Of a stretch of 64,000 nt of DNA, positions 37,886 to 50,700 are shown one piece after another. Location: the NCBI GenBank assembly GCA_023653785.1, contig JAMKCH010012760.1, positions 1 to 64,000 of the forward strand, in the 5' to 3' direction. The stretch comes from Ophioderma brevispina. Lineage: Eukaryota > Echinodermata > Ophiuroidea > Amphilepidida > Ophiodermatidae. Each line of letters begins with the position of its first letter. Within the stretch, counting starts at the first letter, position 1. Below the pieces are notes generated by a model. That model worked only from the letters and a program-made list of their open reading frames with translations. It was not told the origin of the DNA and did not search any database. Made by a program: the position numbers and the translations under genes.

Positions 37886-40057
37886 AATGTTGAGCTCAAA
37901 CGTATAGCTCATAGACAATAAATTGATTTCAATAAGTCTTGGTATATCTTTATTACAAACAACATTTACACGCTTCTTCTGTCTGAGTATTCACAATTTA
38001 AACAAACTCCCGCGCGACGACGGACGTACGGCGCTGAAAGCTTCCGAGTTCCGCCTCCAAATTAGATACAAATTAGCACATTATTTACAGTAGTAACACA
38101 GATAGGCTGGGAACTAGATTATACTCAAAATTGAAACTTCTTGAAAACAGTGTTGCCAGCTTTTACTCCGTATAATGCGTGTATTGACTGCATAATGTTG
38201 CATGTATTGACTGAATATGTGCATTTTTTATTATTTCATTTTTATAGGCTTCCTAATTCCCCTTAACTGAAACGTTATGTAATAAATATATTTGCAAAAT
38301 TCGTAAAAAGTCTTTCTAATTATTAAAATTATCGTAATTATTAAGATAATGATCTTCATAATTATAATAATTGCCTTGAATGCTAGCTTGCCTACACGTC
38401 AAACGTGTATAAACTTGTAGGTTCAATTAAGTTTAAATAAAGGAAGGTGGAGCTTATTATGTGCGACTATTTTTAACTAATTTCAAATAATCATATCAAT
38501 CAAATTCTATACCTTTTCTACCCGCTTTGAACGTTACATCACCTCTATTCCTATGTATTAACGTCAAAAAGATTCAGCTGATAGCTCTGCAATGCAAGAA
38601 ACGCCCATTTAGAAATCTCCAAGCTGTCACACGATTTAGTGAATTTGATCTCAGAGTTGCTCATCACTGCGTGTTGATGGTGGGCTATTTGAAAACCTGG
38701 TAAAAGTTTGTATAGGCTGTGTAAGATTCACATGAAGTGCTAAATTGGAGTCAAGGAGGCTCCATTGCCCGTCTCTATATACGGAATATTTTGATAGTGC
38801 CATAGACTCGTACGTGTAGTACCCAAGTAAATTTGCTGAGCATGTGTCTTTGCTAATTGCTCCTCCCAACCACGTACAAAAAGCTAGCTGACTAGACCGC
38901 AAAGACAGAGCTTTGAAACTGAGCTAATTGCATAGTAACTTTGATCTTGCTTCGCTAAAATCGCAACACCTCTCGGAGAATCGTTGGCAAATTGACTAGG
39001 AACTACCCGGCGCTGAATAGTCATGTAACAACCTGTTATCATTTAAGTTGATCGACCTATCGAAAACCGACTAATCATTTCTGACATGTAACCGTTTTCC
39101 TCTCGATTATCCTAAAAACATCATTATGATCATGTCATGTGAGTTAGTACATTAATTAATGGAAATGGCCCACCTTGATAGTTCTAGATAGTTAGATTCG
39201 TTGTGTGCGAGTGTTGGTTTTTATTTTCAACACTGCGTGGTGCACCTCAATGAAGTGAAATTTCCATTACAACACAACTGAAACCGATGGCTAACTTCTC
39301 ATGGTGTATATGCTCACTATGTTCCATATTAAAATATAAAGTACGTTAATTTTAACAGTAACAATATTATTGGCTCAATATTTTTTTACTTTGAATTCCA
39401 AATTTGAGTGGTTTGAGAAAACCATATTTCAAATGATTATGATAATCACTTCACAAGAATCATTCAACATTTGCCGCATCAAGACAGCATGTGGGGCACC
39501 GAAGTAGACCAAAATTATCCCTATCAAAAATACCATTTTATACAATTTCAATAGTCTGTAGTTTTTATTAATTCATGACATACGCAGGCTCCTTTAGCTT
39601 TCTTTCAGTCTTTTCTTTATTGTCTAGTAACGGAAAATTATTCTTTATAATATGAAATGCATATTACATTATTCACAATGAAAGTGTCATGTCTACTAAT
39701 AGTACTTGTATTATTTGTATACGACAAGAGACTTCAGCTATCCCAAGTATAGGAACGGTAAAATATTGTTCTACCTATGCAGTGATTCTTGCCGAATAGA
39801 TTTGCCAGCGAAACTCTCTTTTCTCGACGCGACGTGACAAATTGGTTACCCGGTACCCCACCCAAAACACAATCTGATAACTTCAAAACTGTTGCATAAT
39901 GAATAGAAATGTGTAGGTCGTGCAGGTCCACGTGGTATCCATCTATTATACTGTCAAAACCTTCTGTATGATATCATGAATAAGTTATTGGTATCAATTC
40001 ACGGTATCAAGGACCACTTGTGTATATTTAAAAATTCAAAATCAACAAAGACTAGAG

Positions 40058-40063
40058 TTTATT
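40058..40063 (-). promoter_or_regulatory. Possible polyadenylation signal of the NK7-like gene
   Basis: The first AATAAA found on the minus strand downstream of the stop codon at 41088 lies here, which would give a 3' UTR of about 1 kb. No other evidence; AT-rich sequence makes the hexamer common. Confidence 0.25.
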
Positions 40064-41087
40064 TTTTCTTAGGGTGCTCTTTACTTTATAATCTTGACGG
40101 CCTTTGACGTCAGATGGTTTCGAGGCTTTAAAATTAAGGATAAATCTGCTCTAACGTATTGCTACAGCGATCTATTAGACCCCATTACGCATTCCATTTT
40201 GTAGTGTCAATGTGCATGGAACATTTACCTTCTCCGGTTAACATACAATGTGAGTTCACATGCATTTCATAATTACACTCCGTTCTTTCAGGTTCTTCAT
40301 TTTGGAATTTACGGAACAACATCGTGATTTCCTGCATATATTCATAGGGTACTTGTTGTCTTGTGGATGAGTCGCCGGGGACGACATACTTTCTACACCA
40401 TCTAAACGCCACATGCAGTAACTGCTTATATATCGGCCGGGCCGGCTGGACGGGCGGCCACAAGCCGGCTCACGAGAGTAAACTACCAGCTCTTAGCTAG
40501 TCACTTCCAATTTAGTAACCTGACAAATAGCACTGAGTGAACCTCTTCGCTATCACCAAAAGCTTTAGCTGTGAAAATTCGAGCCTTAATAACCATAAAT
40601 CAGAAGAAGCACAGGGGAGTACTTGGCTCAGCATGGCTTGCCGTTCCCTTCTTCTTTCCACATTCTATAATACATCTATATTCTATTTATATAGGTCATT
40701 GGCAGTGACCGCCGAACCATTTTCTTTAAGTGTTTGCAAAATGAGTATATAATTGTGCCCTTATGTACACGACCTTGTTTGTGAATTTTCGCTATCTCTT
40801 AGTATTGCGAGTTAAAATGAATCCCAAGTGGACATGGTAGGCACGAGTTTGTGCCTTCGCAACCCCCAAAAGGGCTTGAGAAAGCAAAATTCTCGAGTGT
40901 TAAGTAAACTTTCCCGCTCCCACTATACTTCCTTTTAAATATCAATATTCAGCTGCTAGCAAAATGAAACGGATATATAATATTAGAGAGTTCCACTTTA
41001 GAGCTGTTAAAAGCGTTTCAGGGCATACAATGTTTTTAACAGTAACCAATTCGAGGAGGTTAAAGTCCTTACTTAGAAAAAATAGTA

Positions 41088-41684
41088 CTATATTATAGTG
41101 TCATCACGGCTGGGGAGCAGCTCTTCTGAAGGTGGATCGATTAGAGAAGGGTTTTCGCATGTTGGTGATGACAAATTCGAACACAACGGCCCAGGCGTAC
41201 TACCTGCAATGTCCATTACATCAATATCGTTATTAACATCATCTCTTGACTCTGGCGACGAGACTACACACCCGCCATGATGTATTGGTAACAAAGGTGC
41301 AGGAGTAACTAAGGGTGTTGGGGGAGTCAATCTCCTTTCAACTTCAATGTCTGCTGATGGAAAACTCTCCTCTTTCCTCGGCAATAGTTGTGGTTGAGGT
41401 GGCTGTGGTTGTAATGGTTGTGTCTGTTCAACGTCCGAGTCACCACCAACCATTGTAATCTCCATTTCTTTCCTTTCACCAGAAGCAGCAGTAGCAGTGG
41501 AAGGGTCTTTCTTCTCGTTACACTTCTCTGTCTTAACATTGTTAGTGCTGCCTTCTTCGCCTTGTTTTTGCCTGATAGTATCTATATGTTTGGGCCCGCC
41601 AATTTTGTGTTCCGCCGCCTCTGCGTTCGAAATGCCCTCCATTTTCTTCCATTTTGTTCTCCTATTCTGGAACCAAATTTTAAC
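41088..41684 (-). CDS. NK7: NK7-like homeobox gene, exon 3 (homeodomain residues 45-60 and C-terminus)
   Basis: The acceptor TTTTGATTAG/GTTAAA starts this exon in phase 0, matching exon 2. It begins VKIWFQNRRTKWKKME, the recognition helix with W48, F49, N51, R53, T54 and K55; the split between Q44 and V45 is an intron position seen in several NK-like genes. ISNAEAAEHK follows, which I associate with NK7. The remaining tail, to 198 residues, is low in complexity: Lys/Glu-rich, then a run of Gln and Pro (QTQPLQPQPPQPQ), a Thr/Pro stretch (RRLTPPTPLVTPAPLLP) and a Ser/Pro/Asp-rich end at DDTII-stop. Such tails are often activation or interaction regions, but I infer no specific function. The closest alternatives are other NK-linked families such as NK6, NK1 or Nedx; T54 and the linker argue for NK7. 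Confidence 0.93.
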   Translation of the reverse strand, partial: VKIWFQNRRTKWKKMEGISNAEAAEHKIGGPKHIDTIRQKQGEEGSTNNVKTEKCNEKKDPSTATAASGERKEMEITMVGGDSDVEQTQPLQPQPPQPQLLPRKEESFPSADIEVERRLTPPTPLVTPAPLLPIHHGGCVVSSPESRDDVNNDIDVMDIAGSTPGPLCSNLSSPTCENPSLIDPPSEELLPSRDDTII

Positions 41685-42666
41685 CTAATCAAAATAGAAG
41701 ACAAAAAAGGAAAATGTATTTATAGATGGCGCAGATATCTACATGAATAAAGGAAAGAACGATCTAAACAAAACCTTATTGCATTTTAGGGCCTTCATGT
41801 TCACACAACACAGCGACGACCTCATTCCACGTGCGTCCCAGTTAGGCCAATTTAAGGTAAATGCGAGACAGTCTTACAGAGACAGACAGTCTTAAAGAGA
41901 TTGCCTGCCATTTTATTGGAGAGAAATATTGGAAAATGTGTTTGTAAATAGATCATTAGCTTTAAATATACTTGGTACAATCTTACTAGAATTTTCCCTT
42001 TCCGAAATTTGGTAAAACTCAATAGTGTTGAATCATTCCCTCCATAAATTACGTCATACAGACTGGGATATGATGTGACTCTTCGATCTTCGGGATAAAC
42101 GCCACTGACTTTCTCGCATAGCGTCTGGTAAAAACTACTTTAAAATGTCTGAAATTTACTCCTTATATTAAATAAAAAGTGGTGTAATTTAATGATTGGT
42201 ATGGTACACTTGTATATTTTATTAAAAAAATCATATGCACCATATTTTGAAGAACTGGACATTTGGTGAGTTTATCTTCCAAGTTTGTTGGCGTGATACT
42301 TTTGTACTTCTTCTAAATGTGAAAGAAACATGCTCAAAGTTGTCATTTTCTACAGACTACTGTGAGTAAGTGAGTTAGTGGTGTTAAACCTATATGTTTA
42401 GAAACATAGGCTTCAGTCCATGTTATCACCTGGTCTTTTCTGCTACCATATAGTCGGACCAATGTACATTATTCAATGGACCATACATTATTATCGAGCT
42501 GCATTTGAAGCACAGGCCCTGTATATTGACTGTAACTTGACTGCCAATGCTTCAGCTGTATGAATGACTGCCGATTACATTACAGGTCACATCATGATCT
42601 ACACATTGTCTTACTTGGTAATGGAATGTTGTTATTTGAAAGTAATTTTCTGTGTTATCTCTCTGG

Positions 42667-42899
42667 TACACTCCAAAAAATGTTGAGTAAAAAGGTAACA
42701 ACCTTTTCTGTTGAGTAAAATCTTAGTCAAAGTTGAGTAAACTTTACACAAAGCTGAGTATATTTCACCCAACAATGACTAAGGTTTACCCAACAATGAC
42801 TAAGGTTTACTCAACTGTGACTAAGATTTTACTCGACAATAAGCGTTGTGTCCTTTTTACTCAACATTGAGTAATTATTTTACAATGTATCTAAGTATT
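42667..42899. mobile_element. MITE built of GAGTAAA / ACTCAAC repeats
   Basis: Ends TACACTCCAAAAAATGTTGA and TTTTACTCAACATTGAG…TACAATGTA. The interior repeats TTGAGTAAA and TTTACTCAA with two tandem copies of CAACAATGACTAAGGTTTAC. TA at both ends. A relative lies at 15155-15336. Confidence 0.65.
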
Positions 42900-43874
42900 T
42901 TATGAGTATTACTTTGCACGGATGCGTGCTGATAACATGGATAAGGAACTATGTTACCCATTTTTGGATTCAGAGTCAATGTGAATTTCATAATGTTCCT
43001 AAAACAAACATATCCAATCTATTTCCGTCCAATTACGAAAAAAAAATTACGCAATTTTATTCAAAGGGAAAAATAATTTTGTTAAAAATTGTGGGCTATT
43101 CCTTTCAGGTTAAGATTTGGTTCAGTTGGTTGATAGACTGCCGCTTACATAAAGCACAAATCCGATGATCTGAATTAACATGACTAATATTGAAATACTA
43201 TTTTTGAGAGGGTAATAGCCGATGAAAAAAAATATTTTATTGGCTACAAATTATGCTGTCTGTGTTTATTCTCGTGATAAATGTGTCATACAATGATGTC
43301 AAGAAAGATCAATGTCCCCTTAAAATGAATTGAAATATCACTTAATTATACATTTTTATTCATACATTCCTTAATACTACTTTTCTTAACCACTTCAACT
43401 AATATTATGAATGTAAATCAGAACCTTGCATGACATATTACTTGCTTTAACCGTACGAAGATATTAAAATCTGATAATTAACGGACTTTCATTGCGAATC
43501 TAAATGTTTCAATTTGGGTAAAGGTTTGAAATTTCCATTTAACACTGTCACAAACTTATTTGCACAATAAGATATAAATGCTAAGGACTAAATTGAACAA
43601 TAAGTTCTGTTAAAACAAGCACTTGAACACTAAAAATGGTTACATTTTAAGTATTAAATGTTCAATGTAAACGTTATGTATTACAGTGCGCTAAAATCTA
43701 AACACACGAAAGTGTTTATTTAAGTGATATTTTAGTGTTTGTATTACATTAATCTTAAAGGCATATGACTTTACACTAAAGTGTAAATAAGAACTCAACA
43801 TTTGAAGTGTTCCAAACTGTTACTGAGAAATCGAGCTAGGAACAACTTGAACACTTGTGGTGTCTGTTCAGCAC

Positions 43875-44154
43875 CAGAGGGTGTTTTGAGTCAATCCCAC
43901 AATGCACCAGTTTTTGGGAAATTTTGCCTCAATAGGGTCATGTGATCACATAAAAATCCTATTCTTAACGCATAAAAACCATAACTTTAACACTCATTTT
44001 GGCCCACAAAGCGTTAGTACTTAGGGATTTTTTTGCATGATTATGAAATGTCTTGTGGTTCTTAAACTTTTGGAACACTTTTGGACATGTGTTTAGTACA
44101 GTATGGTATATGCACATTACTATGCATCATGGGATTGATTCAAAACACCCTCTG
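43875..44154. mobile_element. hAT- or MULE-like MITE in intron 2
   Basis: A 280-bp element with inverted ends CAGAGGGTGTTTTGAGTCAA and complement, matched for about 33 bp. It is flanked on both sides by GTTCAGCAC (43866-43874, 44155-44163), a 9-bp duplication, or an 8-bp one with one chance base. CAGAGG termini suggest hAT. It sits inside a stretch rich in ACACTTGAACAC-like repeats. Confidence 0.8.
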
Positions 44155-44796
44155 GTTCAGCACTAAAGGTTGCTAATATTTGCATCTATGTGCGTTTATT
44201 TGAAAACAATTGGGTGTTCCTGTGCTCAGAGACAAAATAAGGCGACCAACTCTGCGTTTCTGTCAATCAGTAGGGGTGGGTTTGAGATCGGTTTGAGTCT
44301 TCTCGAGATTCGCCTCAGAAAATGAATGCAAAATTCGAGCATTCAACTAAACACTACAGACATGAGAATTCACCGAAGTAAGTTTTGGGTTTCAAAAGGT
44401 GTCAATTACTAAATTAGCTACAGTTAAGTATTTTACGCACATCGGTGAAAAGTATAATAACGTGCAAAAGAAAAGATGTTATAATCACAGACTGATTTTA
44501 AATTGTACCAGACGTTATTGACTAAACATGGCGGTAGTAACGAATGTCAAGGTTATGTTTATTAATCAGATGTTCTTCCCCAAAATCCAAGAGTGCGAAA
44601 AACGGGAAAAACGTTGAATTCGATTGTCATGTTCCCTAATTTATGTTATGTCGTTTCCGGTCCATACAATCACTCCGAATTCTCAGTTAACCCTAAAGAA
44701 CCTCCATTTAGCGACTATTCTGAAGCCATTCCACGAAAGGGGCAAGAGATCCACTTTTTGCTGATTTTTTTATTAAAAGGTTAAAAAATTAGAGAA

Positions 44797-44872
44797 ATTT
44801 TGACAAGAACTCCCGGTATACCATATGTTTGGAATCAATTTGTGATTATTAAATCTTGTATTCTGCATGTTG
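44797..44872 (+). repeat. Interspersed repeat shared with 8183-8247
   Basis: GACAAGAACTCCCGGTATAC…TTTGGAATCAATTTGTGATT…TTCTGCATGTTG. Same orientation as the other copy. Confidence 0.6.
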
Positions 44873-46296
44873 CAAAACTTTTTGGCCAGTTGTATAAATC
44901 GAGCTCGCCAAAGCTTATCTGATCACTGCACAGTAAAGGTCTGATCTGTAGTGTCAAATTAGATGGTATATACAATTGCTCGCATTATTCTGTTCCCAAC
45001 TTTTATAATAGTAATTGGGATAATTTTTAACACAAAGTAAATGTTACTCAATGGCGGTACTCAATTTATTGAAAAAGATACCAATTGGTGTTAAAAGTGA
45101 CACAAATGCAGATTCTAACATGTTAATAGTGGTGTTTAACATGACATGAATGTGATAAATCTGGTCCTTTATTTGATTCTATTATTAGGCTACAGAATTT
45201 GTCGCTCGTTATAAGAATTAAACATATTATATATATATTAATTTGTTTTATTTAATACCCTTTGATTACGAATAATCGCACCAGATACCACAAGAATCAC
45301 ATTGTAAACACTATAACGAACTACTTGAAGGTGTACCGGCAGGAAACGTATATACCGATACCTGACGGGTTATGCAGTAGTAGCGTCTCCCTCCCTGCAT
45401 TAAGTATAAAGAAAGCTCTCGCACTGCAGTTATAAATATATTGGATGAGGTTTGTTGCATTAGATGTAGTCTGACTTCAACCAGATCATTAACCGTGCAG
45501 TTAAGGGGGAAAGGATGGAAATAAATGTCGGACGTCAATTTGCCGGTAAATAACAGTGGATAGATTGTAATGAAACACAAAGTGATGAGACGATTGAAGT
45601 GTTAAAACTATGTATGTTTGGCAACATAATTCACGTAGGAAGTTATAAATGGGTCTTTAGGCTGTTCATAAGTGAGTCATGAGTCAAGCTTCCGCCAAGA
45701 CAGTTCTGCGGAAAAAAGAGAGCTGGGGCTATTTCCCCTCCTATACCGTTGACCCCGTATGCTGCTACTGAGATCACATGCGCGGATTCTTTAACACAAT
45801 AACACGCGTACACGACACTATAACCTTTTAAATGGGTTTCTTTTCCGGTGGCGGACGTATAATGTTTGCGAAATAATGGGTGTGCAAAATGAACATTTAG
45901 GGAGGAGTCATTGTTTGTGCCAGGGGGCAATGGAGGATATGAGGGGGAATCCGTTTTTTTTTTCAGGGGGGACCTGAACATTGCCATGGGAACCTGGACT
46001 AATAAATGAAGAAATTTCATAAAATAAGGGTGGACTGTCAATTTTTTAAAAGGAAGCGAAAGGGGAAGACGAAACTTTTGCCGAAAAAAAATAATAAATT
46101 CTTCCATCTCCCTTGGCGTAAAAAATTACCGCTTCTTATGATACAGGTAGTCTTGTTAGATTTAGACTACAACACAACCAGCATCACAATACATATCCTT
46201 TTTAAGGGTTGATTATCAAACAAAATGGAAACTTTACTGGGAACAACTTACACTAAACATGCTAATACTGGACTGAGAAACTGACGCGCACACTGA

Positions 46297-46446
46297 GGTA
46301 GACGTTTCATATAGAAGTCCCAAGGATGCAAATAAGGTATTGCAATTGATTCCGTCATGCACTGTATGATGTTGTGCATTAGCGCTTGACGGAATCAATG
46401 GCAATTCCTCATTTGCATCCTTGGACTTCTATATGAAACCTCTACC
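46297..46446. mobile_element. Hairpin MITE in intron 2
   Basis: GGTAGACGTTTCATATAGAA with its complement at the other end, followed by CCAAGGATGCAAATAAGG and GATTCCGTCA matches inward; arms about 65 bp around GCACTGTATGATGTTGTGCA. Confidence 0.75.
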
Positions 46447-47324
46447 CACACTGACTGAGATTGAAAAGATGGACTCCTTCGCGCTTCAGGCTCGTTTATC
46501 CTCTACGCATGACGCGTGGGTCGCGCTCGCATAAATGGCACAAGCGAATTAGTACTTATTATTAAAGTCCCTAATGGAGATGCTGCCGAAGGGTTGACAT
46601 GACATGCGCCACTTATCTGCGTTACAGCATTTCTCTTTACCAATAAGTGGCATTGCCAGTTCACAATTGAACAAATCTTTCCTAAAATTCCCTGCAATGT
46701 TTTATCATGCTCCGCGTATTTATTATTCTAATATTTACTTTGAAAAAGAATTCAACTTATAGTGGGCCAAGCTGTTTAAATGTGTAATAGAAACATTTAA
46801 AAGATTAAGGATAGGTCTTGTTTTCATAGTTACTTCACAGATACTTCGACGTTCCTGAGAAAATTGCAAAATGATGCCGCAAAAGACCGCCGGGTCCATG
46901 GCAAAGAGGAGTTTAAAATAAGCAAAACTTCTAAAAAATAAAACGAAATATAATAATAAATACACAACATTAATAAAACCATGCACGGGTAAAGGACACG
47001 CAAACATATTAGACCATCGTGGATGTGCCGCCAATATCCCATTTTCAGCTTCTGGAATATTAATGACCCATTTTTCATGCAAACTTTGGTAGCGGGTTAC
47101 TTTTTTATTTTTTTTTAATATATATATATATAAAATGTACCAGAGAAAGTTAGGCCAATTTCCTCAATCCGTAGCCAAAATATCCCAAATTTACTTAATG
47201 ATGGATATTTTGAGGAAAATGGTGAATCATGATTTGATCAATAATCTGGCATCTCCAGAAAAACTACAGTGTAAAATTTGAATTTCAAAGTAAAAACGTT
47301 CTGCCAAAGTCGATTGTTTTACAG

Positions 47325-47705
47325 TACACTGTAAAAATACGATAAATGCTGTAAAATTTACAGTAAATTGGAAAAATCTACAACTTTCTGAAATAATGTC
47401 CTGCATACTGCAAGTTTTACAGAATTTTCATTGTATTGTTTACATTTTGTAAAATTTACGCTTAAAAATTTCCAGGCTTTGTTGGCAGAATTGCTGCATA
47501 AAAATTTTACTGTAAAATTTAGCAATGTGTAATTTAGTACTTTATCATGAATATAAAAGCTAAGTGGCTTTTATGTTGAGCGCCGGTATTTATCATTCAA
47601 ACATTTTATTCATCAGTGACTTGACGAATCAATTAAGTACATTATTTGCATGCCATTGTTTTACAGTATTTTACTGCACATTCAACTGTCATTTTTTACA
47701 GTGTA
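47325..47705. mobile_element. ACTGTAAAA MITE
   Basis: Inverted ends TACACTGTAAAAATACG and CATTTTTTACAGTGTA, 381 bp, bounded by TA. Many internal copies of CTGTAAAATTTACAGT in both orientations. Lies in intron 2 of the homeobox gene. Confidence 0.7.
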
Positions 47706-50700
47706 TAACTCCTGTTTTCGGCGAAATTTCGTAAAAAATATGGTCATATTTCGAGTCTCTCGGATGCATGTCCCTAGTACCTACCCCCCCCCCATCCGGG
47801 ACAATTACATGCTACTAAATTCAACTGTAGCATAAAAAGTTTAAGGCAATGTCCGTCCTTTTCTTGATGGAAACGAATCTATCATGACAATGACTGCAGA
47901 ACAGAACCCAGTAAAATGAAGACTGCCTTCCGGTAGCACTGACATGTTTAATATCCCCTATTACAACTTGAAATCAATTAAAATCTATTATAGGGTTAGA
48001 GGGAGAGCGTGTATTGCGTACCTGAGTCCAAAGAAAGAGAGCTCATTTTACTTGACTTTAGTGTGAGCTAGTGGTCGAAAATTTAGAGTAACAAGCCCGA
48101 TTGCGCCAGTGGCAAAACAAGTCCATATTTGACACAACAATGGAGGACAAGCTGAGATTGAATGTACCTCTGAGTCTCGGACGTGAGTGACAAGCTGAAG
48201 AGTCATCCGCCAAGAAACCCGATATCAAACATGTTTTAGTACTGATATACCATTATCAATTAAGTACTTGTACGGAAAACAGCGAATAAACCCGGCTAGA
48301 AAAGGGGAAAAAAGATCGCTATTAAGAACTAAGCCTTTATTGCTGTCAGGAATATCATACTAATTAACTCCTGTGTTTCGAGTTTGGCGGGGACTGGTCT
48401 TTTGTTAGGTACACGCGAACGAACTTATGGCTTGGGTTCTTTGACAGTAAACAATGGTAAAATCATGAAATGGCGGGTTAACAAGTTTGTACTCGTGAAC
48501 AAGTAACATGAAATGTAATATTACTGAATGTTTATGAACACTAGTGTAACACCAGGAGTGACGACTCGACCGCGTACGCCCCGGCCATGAACTATAGAAA
48601 GAGGTATCTTCCAACAAATATAAAAAATATATAGGAAGTATTTTGTGGTGCGGTGTTTTCCTTCCACGAAAACTTTTCGTGTGATTAAAATTCATGAATC
48701 ATGTTACTTTTTTGGGGTCTACTTGTGGATGGTAGAATCACACAATAGTCTATTTTACTAGACCGATCACGTCAGTGTTTCGAAATAACCGAAATACTGG
48801 CATACCGGCTCAGTAACAAAACCTTCACCTATTGTCGTATATCTGTGTCATCAGGTCATCGTATTGGTTCAATCAATTCTTCAGTATTGAATCTTGAATT
48901 GACTCTTGAATCTTGTAATGTAATCTAATCTGTGGATCTTGATGGTAACGTGACATAACAAAAATCTGATTCTATTTAGAATTGTGTTTGTGATTCAACA
49001 CTGGCTTAATTCTTACACCCAATGGCCATGATAGCATTGTCTAGTTCATTAGCACGAGAATCGTAGCTAGTTGTAACTTAAGACCAAACAGCATTTTGAG
49101 GGTAATGTGTGAAACCACGTTGAATACCGCCAAGGTTCAATACAGTCCTATTTTTCGATATAAAGAATAAGCTTTGGTGCATATTACCCCACAATGTTGC
49201 GTCAAGAGGGAACGTTGTCGGCAAATTAGTAACAGTTTACAGTTTGGTGTCAAGTATACCATTTTTATTTGTATTTTGGGTCGACAAATTGGTACACCAA
49301 ACCAACTACTATTTGTGTCAACAGTCCCATATTGTGCATTTTTTTAACCTACAAATTTGTGCCAAATTTTACCAATTAAGTCAACCACTTTCCCTCCTGA
49401 CACAAAGTCGTGGTTGTTTTATCAAATCTTTTGCAGTACAGTTGTTTTGTTTTTTTTAAAAAACTATTTATCTCTATCATATTCTACACCAACTGCCATT
49501 GCTGATTTTGATCTTGATGTGCATTTTGGAGTCCTGATTTGTAGCACCAACAATTCTTTTGTTTGCAATGTAATCCGATCCATTGTACAGATATTTTGTG
49601 TCCAATTATGTTGGTAAATGTTATCACTCTATAAAGCAAGTTGGTTGATTGATTTACACATTCATTAGGTTAATATCTCCAGAATTTGCAATAGTAGAAC
49701 CGCATATGATAAGCTTTTACCCACATCTTTATTAATTTATTTACTTATACATGTATATGCAAACTTTAATAATATCCAATGTTGGGGTGTGCCTTTTGTA
49801 TTTTTGAAGTATTCAAATTAAAGTAAATGCTGAAACATAACGAGGACTAGTGTGACTTTTAATGCCGTACTCTCTTCCTAATTAATACCGTACAGAGTCA
49901 ATTAACCACCAAATTCATGCGCACTGCGTTCCATTTTATTTCCCAGTGGAAATAAAAGTGAACGGTCGAAAATTTAACGTACGAGTAGGAGAAAAAACAG
50001 TGAATAAGTGGGCATCACAACGGCAAATAATGGAACAATTATATGCACATCATTAGCCGAGTTCCTACCATCGAAATACGACGCAACTTTTCGCTGCTCA
50101 TTTCCATACACTTAATTCCGCAAGAGACGTGAAACACGACCAATTTTACTCGCTCCAATACAAGCGTTGTGATACTTTGCATTAATATCAATGAATTGCG
50201 TGCATAAGCTATGAAACACTTGAGACCCCGAAATAGTACTACCCATGTCGCGTAGAGTATCTTCAAAGGGTTAGTTATATTACAGTGATTGTGGAATGAT
50301 TGCGTATGCAATTAATTACAATGCCTGTGTAATTGACCGTATAAGCACTTGTTGTGGCCATCAGCGAAACACGTTTGTCTATCATTAGTTTGCTAATTGT
50401 CAATCAACTCGTTCAGCTGTACCTATTATACAGTTAACTAATAGCAAGCTATCTGCCTTCCAATGGGGAAATTGCTACAGTTTCGAAGTCATTGTTAGTA
50501 GCTAAAGAGGCAATTTTAACTAATCAAATATTCATGTACATGTGTATAGTTTAATAGGAAAACATTGAATCTGAAGATGTTCTGAAAATAACTTGACGTT
50601 TCCCGTAAGAATGTAGATAGTTGCATTACCCCGTGGTATATAGTTTTTATAGAGTTGAATCTGTGATTTCTACAGGCGAAATTTTTCAGTGTTTTTCTAT

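Larger units (their letters stand above)
37235..41087. other. 3' flank of the NK7-like gene
   Basis: Contains the presumed 3' UTR (41087 downward) and otherwise only unnamed AT-rich sequence plus the 22-bp duplication. Confidence 0.55.

Noticed and set aside
41327..41750. Open frames on both strands over exon 3
   Set aside because: Shadows of the homeobox exon caused by its Gln/Pro and Ser-rich codons.
45643..46107. 154-codon open frame on the homeobox gene's strand in intron 2
   Set aside because: No domain, low-complexity start, no good splice borders; likely chance.
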